The notes under the pieces were generated by a model. It did no database searches. It worked only from the letters and a program-made list of their open reading frames with translations, and was not told the DNA's origin. Positions 1 to 7,900 of a stretch of DNA of 11,991 nt are shown here, piece after piece. Position numbers and translations under genes: made by a program. The DNA comes from JAGOBX01 sp017999075 [NCBI: Candidatus Babelota bacterium] (GTDB taxonomy: Bacteria; JAGOBX01). The stretch is taken from NCBI GenBank assembly GCA_017999075.1, contig JAGOBX010000060.1, positions 1 through 11,991 on the forward strand, in the 5' to 3' direction. Within the stretch, counting starts at the first letter, position 1. Every line of letters begins with the position of its first letter.

Positions 1-2141
1 TTCACCAAAGGAATCTTGTTTAAAAATGGCACTCCTGCATTTGTTGTGTTAACAACATTTTTTATCAAGCCTCCAAGTGCTATTGTATTCCCATTTTTAA
101 CTACCACAGTTGTTTTAGCTTCACGTTTAATAATATCAACTCCTGTGGACAAAACCGAGGCGCGAGCTTCATTAACCTGCGGCGCAAGTTCAAGAGTTAT
201 ATATGTATCATTATTAATATGGGGAAGCACTTCAAGTATAATTCCCACTTCCGAACGCAATGGTGTTTGAGTTATATTGCCTGACTGAGATTCAGTAGTC
301 TGAACATCAGTAACAATATTATCAGAAATTTTTATCATAGCTTTTTTATTGTCAATTGTAGTTATTCTCGGCGAAGATAAAAGATTAAGATTAGAGTTTG
401 AATCAAGATTTTTCAATACCAGATTAAATTGTTTTACAGATAAAGTTCCATAAGTAGGTTTCCAGTCTTTAAGATTAACTGTCATCAAATCCGGCGATGA
501 CTGTATGTTAACATTTCCGAACTGCGACCAGTTTATCCCGAGACTGTTATCTTTATCAAGTCCCACTTCAATAAATTTAGCTTCTATTAAAACCTGTTTT
601 ACAGGTCTATCAAGTTCATTAATTATTTCACTCAATTTTTCCAAAAATGACTGGATATTAGTGTTCACTATAACAGAATTTGTGCGCTGGTCAACTACAA
701 CTTTAAAATAATTATTTTTATTTGCAGTAAGTGCAATCTGAGAACTGAATATTTTCTCAAGAGCATCTTTAATTTCTTCTGCTTTCGAATATCTCAAATA
801 ATAAATTTTTGTTAACAACTTTTCTATATCATTTCTGGTGGCAATATCTATTTTATCAACAATTTCCGTAACCTGTTTAACATAATTTTTTACTCCGGTA
901 ATAATCAAAGCATTTATATTGTCGTCAGCTTCAACTATTCCTGATCTGGTGGAAGACATTTTCTGCAAAATATTTTTCACATTAGAAGCTATAACATATT
1001 TAAGTTTAATAATTTTGGTTTCTTCGTAAAATCCTTCTTTCCTTTTTTCCCATATATCTTTTGAATCAAGAAGTTTCACTACAGATTCAGCTTTATCAAG
1101 GTATTCCTGCAAATCTGTTATCATTATTGAGTTTGAAGACGGCAGCACTTCAACTATCCCGTTAGACGACAGTATGGATTTAACAGGCTTATTTATTTCA
1201 TCAGCTGCTGCATATTGAATTTTAAAAATTTTTGTTTTATACGGTTCAGGCATACTTGACAATCTGTTTGCCGGAACGACTTTAATCAAATCTCCGTCTA
1301 TCACATAACCATAACCATTAACTTTCAATATACTGTCAAGAACTTTAGTTAACGGCGTATTTTTCAATGATACAGTCACTTTCCCTGTAATTTCAGAACT
1401 GGCAATAATATTCATGCCTGCCGACTGACTCAATAATCTTAAAACATTCTGCAATTCCGCCTCTTTCAGATCCAAAGAAATCAAATTATCTTTTTTCTCG
1501 ATTTTGATTGAATTTCCGCTATTCAACGAAGAATTTTCATAATTTTTATCAGCCGAAATTTCTTTTTTTACGAATTCATCAGACTTTGAAATGGTATTTT
1601 TTTTTTCCGAAGGAAAAGACACAGCCGAATTTTCTGCCGATTCATTTTTTTCCGGAATTTGTACAGGTTTCGAAAAAACTTTTATGTTTTCAGAGATTGT
1701 TGGTTTTGGGTCACCATTATTTCCTGAATTTTCCAAAACTGTATTTTTTCCAATAGTTATAACAAGTATGCCTCCGCCGTGCGAATAAATATACTCTGCA
1801 TTATCTTCCAAATCAAAAACCATTCTTGCAACATTATTTTTAAACTGACCAAACCGAACCTGTTTAACCGCAGAACCTGAACCGATAACGGTTTTAGTTT
1901 CCCCTTTTTTCTGGTTCCATCTGCATCCGGTCAAGTCAGCAACAATTTTTTTTTCTTCCGGCAAACTAAAAATCTCAGGAGTAACAGAATCATTCAAAGG
2001 AAGACGAAATACAATTTTTCCGTTGTTCTGTTCAAATTTTAATAAAAACGGTTTAACAGAAACAGCCGCATATAAAGAATTAATCAATATTAAAAAGATA
2101 ATAGCGTTTAACATCAAAAAACGGTATGTTTTTTTTTTCAT
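1..2141 (-). CDS. pilQ: Type IV pilus-type secretin PilQ with AMIN domain (C-terminus cut by window edge)
   Basis: Outer-membrane channel subunit of the pilus or secretion machine. The reading frame is open from an ATG at 2141 to the window edge (713 whole codons). A signal peptide covers about residues 1-26 (KKK, hydrophobic core, LYAA). An AMIN domain, which binds peptidoglycan in related proteins, covers about 27-131. A Lys/Glu/Ser/Asn-rich linker (132-218) follows. Next come a secretin-and-TonB N0 domain (about 221-290, ISLDLKEAELQNVLRLL), three Secretin_N modules (about 303-360, 374-433, 443-512), and the secretin core from about 515. The core ends in the family hallmark VPFLNKIPLV, so only a few dozen residues are missing. 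An AGGGTGG ribosome site lies seven bases upstream of the ATG. It is the last visible gene of the pilMN-O-P-Q operon, 33 bases after pilP. Two A10 tracts occur in the coding strand. Family assignment is very secure; whether it serves a pilus or a type II-like secretor is inferred from gene order. Confidence 0.95.
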   Translation of the reverse strand, partial: MKKKTYRFLMLNAIIFLILINSLYAAVSVKPFLLKFEQNNGKIVFRLPLNDSVTPEIFSLPEEKKIVADLTGCRWNQKKGETKTVIGSGSAVKQVRFGQFKNNVARMVFDLEDNAEYIYSHGGGILVITIGKNTVLENSGNNGDPKPTISENIKVFSKPVQIPEKNESAENSAVSFPSEKKNTISKSDEFVKKEISADKNYENSSLNSGNSIKIEKKDNLISLDLKEAELQNVLRLLSQSAGMNIIASSEITGKVTVSLKNTPLTKVLDSILKVNGYGYVIDGDLIKVVPANRLSSMPEPYKTKIFKIQYAAADEINKPVKSILSSNGIVEVLPSSNSIMITDLQEYLDKAESVVKLLDSKDIWEKRKEGFYEETKIIKLKYVIASNVKNILQKMSSTRSGIVEADDNINALIITGVKNYVKQVTEIVDKIDIATRNDIEKLLTKIYYLRYSKAEEIKDALEKIFSSQIALTANKNNYFKVVVDQRTNSVIVNTNIQSFLEKLSEIINELDRPVKQVLIEAKFIEVGLDKDNSLGINWSQFGNVNIQSSPDLMTVNLKDWKPTYGTLSVKQFNLVLKNLDSNSNLNLLSSPRITTIDNKKAMIKISDNIVTDVQTTESQSGNITQTPLRSEVGIILEVLPHINNDTYITLELAPQVNEARASVLSTGVDIIKREAKTTVVVKNGNTIALGGLIKNVVNTTNAGVPFLNKIPLV

Positions 2142-2148
2142 TTTTTTT

Positions 2149-2155
2149 CCACCCT
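2149..2155 (-). promoter_or_regulatory. Ribosome binding site of pilQ
   Basis: AGGGTGG on the minus strand, separated by seven A residues from the ATG at 2141. It fixes the pilQ start directly before a Lys-rich signal peptide. Confidence 0.6.
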
Positions 2156-2174
2156 GACGCCGAATTTCCATTGA

Positions 2175-2684
2175 TTAAAGTTTATCAGGTTTCTGCATAT
2201 TGACATAATACAACTGATCATTCTGTATTATAGTAACCTGATTATCCGAAATTTTATATATACTAACACCAAACAATTTATCGCCTTCTTTCACAATATT
2301 ATCATTTATAATTGCATATTTTATATTATTTATCAGTATTATTCCACTTAATTTAAATGAGTCAGGACTAACAACAGCACCGGAAGTATCATTATTTAAT
2401 GGACGTTTTACAGATTCGGTTTTATTTGCAAATATAACAGTAAACGGATTACGGACATATGAATCAGAATATGTTTTAGAAACCGGAACAGCATTTTCTT
2501 TTTTGGAAACAGGAGAAACAGTCATATTTGATTTTGCGTAAATAATATCCAATTCTGTTTTTATAAAGTTTTCAATGTTTTTACTTTGGTAATTTCTTTC
2601 TAATATTGCAAAACTCCATGCGGAAACAAGAACAGCTATTATAATCAGCAATATTATTTTACCTTTTTTATCAAGTTTATTCAT
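2175..2684 (-). CDS. pilP: PilP/GspC-like inner-membrane protein with HR domain
   Basis: A 169-residue bitopic inner-membrane protein predicted to connect the inner-membrane PilN/PilO platform to the N0 domain of the secretin. A single membrane segment covers about residues 9-27 after a basic N-terminus (MNKLDKKGK). A low-complexity Ser/Val/Lys linker follows to about 75. The C-terminal beta-rich HR-type domain (about 77-165) opens with RNPF, as in PilP (R-D/N-P-F), and continues with the pattern LSGI..., YAIIND, VKEGD, GVSI. No lipobox cysteine is present at the N-terminus, whereas proteobacterial PilP is usually a lipoprotein. The topology is that of GspC without its PDZ domain. The start overlaps the stop of the upstream pilO-like gene by four bases (ATGA), implying translational coupling. 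The pilP symbol rests on operon position plus the HR-like pattern, because sequence conservation is low. Confidence 0.75.
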   Translation of the reverse strand: MNKLDKKGKIILLIIIAVLVSAWSFAILERNYQSKNIENFIKTELDIIYAKSNMTVSPVSKKENAVPVSKTYSDSYVRNPFTVIFANKTESVKRPLNNDTSGAVVSPDSFKLSGIILINNIKYAIINDNIVKEGDKLFGVSIYKISDNQVTIIQNDQLYYVNMQKPDKL

Positions 2685-3217
2685 TGCTGTGAAAATCCTG
2701 TAAAACTAATTTTTATTTCAAGTAAATTCGAGTTATCCGGTTTTCTGATATCAATATCATGCATCTGTATCATATATTTATAATCAGAAATTTTATCAAT
2801 AAACCTTAAAAAATCATTATAATCCGAATGTATTGTCATATTAAGAAAATTATCTGAAAAATATTCATAATATAAAATTTTTTTACCAGCTGAAGAATTC
2901 AATATAATAATATTATTATTTTTTGCTTCAGTAAAAATATCATTGATAATATTTAAAATCTGCTGTTTGTCCTTCAAAAGATAAAACTCAAGTTCTTTAT
3001 TTTTTTCTTTATTTAATATAAATTCCATTTTTTTTTCAAGAAGTTCCATATGTCGGTTTTTAAGCTGAACAAAATCAGACTGGGCTTTTTCAGTTTGGAT
3101 TTCATATTCAGAAACTTTTTTTTGAACAGGCCCAAGCACATATATTTTCCATAACAAAAGAAAACAAACAGAACTTATAACAATAAGTTTTTTCAGTTCT
3201 TTATCGGAAATTTTCAT
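2681..3217 (-). CDS. pilO: Type IV pilus alignment protein PilO-like
   Basis: A 178-residue bitopic inner-membrane protein. In pilus systems PilO pairs with PilN through periplasmic ferredoxin-like domains to form the alignment platform. The sequence shows a short basic cytoplasmic tail, one membrane segment (about 11-28, LIVISSVCFLLLWKIYVLG), a charged coiled-coil stalk (about 35-80) and a C-terminal alpha/beta domain (about 85-176). The stretch TIHSDYNDFLRFIDKISDY matches the PilO pattern of a beta strand followed by G/S-x-Y-x-x-(I/F)-x-x-F-(I/L). The length is typical for the short members of the family. The start ATG lies in an ATGA overlap with the stop of the PilM-PilN fusion, with a weak GAGG upstream, and the end overlaps pilP in the same way, so the genes are translationally coupled. 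GspM has the same architecture and cannot be excluded, but gene order favours PilO. Confidence 0.82.
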   Translation of the reverse strand: MKISDKELKKLIVISSVCFLLLWKIYVLGPVQKKVSEYEIQTEKAQSDFVQLKNRHMELLEKKMEFILNKEKNKELEFYLLKDKQQILNIINDIFTEAKNNNIIILNSSAGKKILYYEYFSDNFLNMTIHSDYNDFLRFIDKISDYKYMIQMHDIDIRKPDNSNLLEIKISFTGFSQQ

Positions 3218-4782
3218 AATAAAGTAGCCTCTTTCAAAACAGCCGTTATTTCAAATCTGGTCATATTATATGATTTATAAACTTCCCTCGAAGAATTATC
3301 AAGATTAATATTCATAAACAAATTAGTTTTATCAAGATTTACTATGAAAGAAGGCACCAGCATAGGAGAAACGCTCCATCCCTGAATTACGATTACAGAC
3401 TGAGGTTTTGGTTCAACCTTCAAAGTTTTAAAATTAAATTTTGTAAACATTACTCCCTGAGGAGCTGATCTGGATATAAGTTTAAACAGATTATTATAAT
3501 CATAATTGTTCGATTCAATAAAGATTTTGATTTTTTTGTTTACAGTTACAATATTCTGCGAAGACAAGAATTTGTCAAGTTCAGAAATCTGGCTCTGCAA
3601 TTGGTTGTTTAAATAAATTTTAGAATCATATAATTTTTTATGCGTATTTTCTATATATGAAGGCAGTGTAATCATTGTAAGAATTATCATTATCATAACC
3701 AGCTGAAACACAGGTTTTTTTATAAGTCCGGCATCCTCGCTGAATTCAATAGCTGAACGGTTTATCTTTTCATTTAATTTTATTGCATTTTTTTCATTCA
3801 TATTATTCATCGAATAAATCAATCCTGACTTATCCTTTATCTGATTATTTTCCGGAACCGAATATATCTGAATTGATTTGTTAAGTTCTGATTTGAATAA
3901 CTGGGGCAAACCATTGATTTTAGAAAGAAATCCTGTTGCAAAAATCTGATTCACCTGACTTATTTTATAATTTGATTTCAAAAAATTTTCAGTTTTTTTA
4001 ATCTCGTCAGCAATCAGCTTCAATTCAATTTTTATATTATTGGAAAATTCTATATAACTATTTTTTTCAATATCAAAACCTTCAGGTTCAGAATAAGGAA
4101 GCAAATGTATGTCCTTTATGCGTTCCGAAATGTTCCCGTCTTCTTTTTTAAAATATTCGGCTATTATTTTTGTCATCTGTTCGGCAATATTTTCAAAACT
4201 ACGTTTATATTTTATATATCCGTTTTCAAAAAATGTCAGAACTATATTATCGCTATCCATATTAATCAAAAAAAAGTGATTATCTAAAACCGCGTCAGGC
4301 TGATAAACAGAAATCAAATTTTCAAACACAGATTCTTCAGAAACGATAAATCTAATTTTGAATTTACGTTCAGAAAGAATTTTCACAATTCCATCAACAA
4401 AATTTTTTGAAACAAGCTCAATTTTAAAATTCTGTTTTTTAACGGAATCTTCAACTACACTCTCAATTTTTTTAAAATTCCAATAATATTGTTCAAATTT
4501 AGCAGAATAAAGTTTAACGAGTTCCCAGTATATAATTTCAGCAGAATTCGATTTATCCGCAGGCAATTTTAAATATCTCAGTATTATATTTTCTGAAGAA
4601 ATAACAAGTTCGACAGGAATCCGGCTATACTCATCAGGTATATTTTTAACAATTTCTTTGTATTGCTGAATAAAATCAAGTGATTTACTTAATTTTTTCG
4701 AAATATGATTGACAATAATAGACTTATCAATCACAGTAACATTAACTAATTTACCGGATATATATATAATTATTTTCGACAT
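3214..4782 (-). CDS. PilM-PilN fusion protein (GspL-like architecture)
   Basis: One protein of 522 residues (from the ATG at 4782) combining two proteins that are normally separate. Residues 1-about 330 look like PilM, the actin-fold cytoplasmic partner: a strand-rich N-terminus, ELVISSENIILRYLKLP, then FFLINMDSDNIVLTFFENG, and a late FATGFLSKINGLP corresponding to the third actin motif. A single membrane segment (about 357-377, PVFQLVMIMIILTMITLP) is followed by a coiled coil (about 380-415) and a PilN-type ferredoxin-like domain (about 430-520, with LISRSAPQGVMFTKFNF and VIVIQGWS). The nucleotide-binding motifs are degenerate. The frame extends upstream to a TTG at 4833, but that TTG is the -35 box of the promoter and would add a hydrophobic stretch before a cytoplasmic domain, so I reject it. 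ATG 4782 precedes SKIIIYISGK, the natural domain start; ATG 4794 is the alternative. No clear ribosome site is present, and the 5-prime leader would be under 20 bases. First gene of the operon. Confidence 0.85.
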   Translation of the reverse strand: MSKIIIYISGKLVNVTVIDKSIIVNHISKKLSKSLDFIQQYKEIVKNIPDEYSRIPVELVISSENIILRYLKLPADKSNSAEIIYWELVKLYSAKFEQYYWNFKKIESVVEDSVKKQNFKIELVSKNFVDGIVKILSERKFKIRFIVSEESVFENLISVYQPDAVLDNHFFLINMDSDNIVLTFFENGYIKYKRSFENIAEQMTKIIAEYFKKEDGNISERIKDIHLLPYSEPEGFDIEKNSYIEFSNNIKIELKLIADEIKKTENFLKSNYKISQVNQIFATGFLSKINGLPQLFKSELNKSIQIYSVPENNQIKDKSGLIYSMNNMNEKNAIKLNEKINRSAIEFSEDAGLIKKPVFQLVMIMIILTMITLPSYIENTHKKLYDSKIYLNNQLQSQISELDKFLSSQNIVTVNKKIKIFIESNNYDYNNLFKLISRSAPQGVMFTKFNFKTLKVEPKPQSVIVIQGWSVSPMLVPSFIVNLDKTNLFMNINLDNSSREVYKSYNMTRFEITAVLKEATLL

Positions 4783-4804
4783 TTTATTAAACATAATTAA
4801 AAAA

Positions 4805-4833
4805 AATATAACAAAATATTTATCTAAAGTCAA
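4805..4833 (-). promoter_or_regulatory. Sigma70-type promoter of the pilMN-O-P-Q operon
   Basis: On the minus strand, TTGACT (4833-4828), a 17-base spacer, then TATATT (4810-4805). Both boxes are close to consensus with ideal spacing. The expected transcription start is near 4798, only about 4 to 16 bases before the candidate ATG codons. This implies leaderless or very short-leader translation of the PilM-PilN fusion. Confidence 0.65.
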
Positions 4834-4835
4834 GG

Positions 4836-4857
4836 AAAAAATATATTATTATTTTTT
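4836..4857. repeat. A/T-only inverted repeat between the divergent promoters
   Basis: AAAAAATA (4836-4843) and TATTTTTT (4850-4857) are perfect inverted arms around a six-base TATTAT centre. They lie between the two back-to-back -35 boxes. This could act as an UP element for either promoter or as a binding site for an A/T-preferring regulator. In so A/T-rich a region it may also arise by chance. Confidence 0.3.
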
Positions 4858-4880
4858 TTAATTCTTCAGGATTTTATTTC

Positions 4881-4909
4881 TTGACAATAATAATTTTTAA
4901 TATTAAAAT
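4881..4909 (+). promoter_or_regulatory. Sigma70-type promoter of the LysM/TPR gene
   Basis: TTGACA (4881-4886), a 17-base spacer, then TAAAAT (4904-4909). The -35 box is perfect and the -10 box matches five of six. The expected start is near 4916, giving a leader of about 65 bases before the GTG at 4981. It diverges from the pilMN promoter; the two -35 boxes are separated by 47 bases. Confidence 0.7.
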
Positions 4910-4967
4910 AAGTGAGTTAAACTATTAAAATACATAGAAATATTTTGGTTTTATCAAATATATTTTC

Positions 4968-4972
4968 GGAGG
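4968..4972 (+). promoter_or_regulatory. Ribosome binding site that fixes a GTG start
   Basis: GGAGG, eight bases before GTG 4981. It is the strongest Shine-Dalgarno sequence in the window. It decides between GTG 4981, which begins a clean signal peptide, and an in-frame TTG at 4945, which would place 12 charged and polar residues in front of it. Confidence 0.75.
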
Positions 4973-4980
4973 ATCGAAAA

Positions 4981-7900
4981 GTGAAAAGATTTATTGCTGT
5001 AGTGTTACTTTTAGTTATATCAAATACAATTTTATATGCAGTTGAAAACCCTTCCGACGTTTTTCAAGAAGCAAATTCGTATTATTTTAAAAAAGATTAT
5101 ATAAATGCCATAAAATATTTCAGAAAAGTAATAAATGATTTTCCGGCGAATTCCTATACTGATCATTCATTATTCGGTCTTGGAAGCAGTTTTTTTGAAC
5201 TTGATAATTTCAAAGACGCGATTGCAGTATACAGCCAGTTAATTGAAGAATTTCCAAACAGCAGTTTTGCTGATGACGCTCTTTTCAGAATAGGTGAATC
5301 TTATGAACGCATAGGCGAATATAAAAATGCTCATATTTTTTATTCAAAATTAATCAATCAATATCCAAACAGTTTACTTTTGGCTCAAAGCAGAGAAAAA
5401 ATAAATAAATTTTCATCTTTATTATTAAAACCAGAATCTTCAGATCAGCAGACTGTAAAAACCCAGCCGGCATCAGAAAAACTTCTGACATTTCCTCAAC
5501 AAATTAATATTTCTGGAGAAACAGGCAGGCAGCTTGAACAAACGGAAAAAGGGCAGGCAAATACAGTTAAACCTCAAGTTGATATCAGCAAAATAAAAAA
5601 AATTCCGGCAACACAGCAGCCCGCTGTTAATTTAGTTCCTGTAAAAATTCCTGAATCTGTATCTCAACCTGTTCAATCTCATAAAAATGCTGCCGGAGAA
5701 CAAATGAAACAAATTGAAATGCAGGCAGACAAAAAAATTTTAGAAAAACAGTATGTCATAAGACCTGATGACACTTTAACATCTATCGCAGAAAAATTTT
5801 ATGGAGATTTTAATTTATATACAAGAATAGCAGATTATAACAATATAAAAAATCCGACTAATATAAAAATAGGCGAAACAATACTTATTCCTTTTGAAAC
5901 CGATGAAAAAAAACAGGAAACACCTTCTATCCCTGATAATTCCGACCAGAATCAGCAGACAGAATCAGCATATCGTGATGTGTTAAATGAACTTGATGCA
6001 GAAGACCAGAAATCAGCAGGAATTAAACCTATAGAAAAAAATAAAACAGATGACGCATATATTTATTCATATAAACTCGAAAAAGAAAGAAAAAATTATG
6101 AACAGCTTTTAAACATAGAAAAAGACAAACGCCGCCAGCTTCTTGAAAAAATCAGAAACCTTGAAACCCAGATCGCCAGAATGAACCTTGAAATCGATAC
6201 TTATAAAAACAATTTAAATTCTCTTCAGGAATTAAAAACAAAACTTACTGATTTTGAAAAAACCAATAGTGATTTAATAGAATCCTTAAAATTGCAGAAA
6301 CAAAAAGAAATCATAAGAGAAGCAAAAAACAAAACCGAACTTCTCAAGCTTCAAAGAGACCTTGAAGATCTGACATCTAAATACAATGTCGCAAAAGCCG
6401 ATTTTGAATCAAAAAAATATAATGAAATGATTACCCAAAAAGAACAGCAGCTTGCCCAGACAAGCATTTTAATATCCCAGTTAAACAATAAAATTCAATC
6501 CATGGAATCAGATAATTCGAATTTCAGAAATCAAATAGATAAACTGCAGCGAGAACTTATAGTTGCAAATGAATACCGTACTAAAGTCGCAGGATATGAA
6601 CAGCAGTTAACTGATAAAAACAAAATAGTATCTGACTTAGATGAATCATTAAAAAAATTAACTTTAAGCAACAAAACATTATCTGATTCAGTGATAGAAA
6701 TTCAAACAAAATATGAAACTGTTTATAACAGCAAAAACAAATTGGAATCAGTTAATAAAGAAATTTCCGACAAACTCACAAAAAAAGAAGCTGAACTTCT
6801 TGAATTCGCAAAACAAATTCAGTCTTTTAACAAGGAAATAGAAAATTTAAAAGCAGATTATCAGACAAAACTTGATACTGCTGCGGCAGAAAAAAAGAAT
6901 ACTCAGAAAATTATCGAGGATTTAACAACAAATAACAAATATATATCTGAGGAATTAATGAAATTAAAAAATCGTATAATTGAACTTCAGAAAGATTCTA
7001 TTTCTTCAAAAGAAGGCAAAACAAAATCCGATCAGAAAAGCGCTCTTATGGAATCTCAAATTCAGACATTGAATTCAACTATAGATAACTTGACTAAAGA
7101 AAGTAATTCCTTAAAAACCGAACTTAATACATTAAAAGATCTTCATTCAACCACAGAAACAAATTGGAAAAACAAAGAACTCGCATATCAATCAGAAATA
7201 GCCGCTGTAAAACAGCAGAATACATCCCTTGCAACAAATTTAAAATCAAAAGAATCCGAACTTCAGACAATTCAGGAATTATCAAAAAAAACTGATTCTG
7301 AAACAGTAAACAAACTAAAGGAATTAAATGATAAACTCAACAGTCAGTTATTGATGCTGCAAAACGAAATTAATTCTTTGCAAAAACAATATATTTCTTC
7401 TTCTGATGATAAAGAAAAACCTGCCGGGAATCAGGTTAAAAAAGAAACTCCTGTAAAAGACAAACAATCTCAGTCAGTAAAATCAAAAGATGCAAAAACA
7501 GATGTAAAAACTCAGATTAAAGAAATTTCCTCATCAAAACAGGAAGAAAGTTCAAATACTCCTAAACCCGATGAATCTGAAACTGTAAAAAATACCGTTT
7601 CCCCTTCAACTGAATCAGATATAATCAGCAAAATGGAAATTGACAGAAATAAAAAATCTGCAAAAGAACAAATTGCCAAAGGCATAATTTTTAAAAATAA
7701 AGGCGATTTCCAGAATGCAGAATCATGCTATAAAAAAGCACTGGAGCTTGATCCTGAAAATGCCGACGGTTATAATCATCTCGGATTCTTATATACTGAA
7801 TTTGATAAAAACCTTGATATTGCAGCTGATCTTGTAAATAAAGCAGTCCAACTCAATTCTGGAGATAAAGGTTATTATTATGACACTCTTGGATGGATTT

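Noticed and set aside
16-1788. Short plus-strand open frames at 16-270, 505-711, 1508-1756 and 1591-1788
   Set aside because: They lie antisense to pilQ, whose protein is strongly recognisable along its full length, and they encode no recognisable domain.
4105-4287. Plus-strand frame of 60 codons
   Set aside because: Antisense to the PilM half of the fusion; no family resemblance.
4783-4833. Extending PilM-PilN to the TTG at 4833
   Set aside because: The TTG belongs to a near-consensus -35 box, and the added residues form a hydrophobic stretch unsuited to the cytoplasmic PilM end.
4945-4980. Starting the LysM/TPR protein at the TTG at 4945
   Set aside because: GTG 4981 has a GGAGG at ideal spacing and begins directly with a signal peptide; the longer form would bury it.
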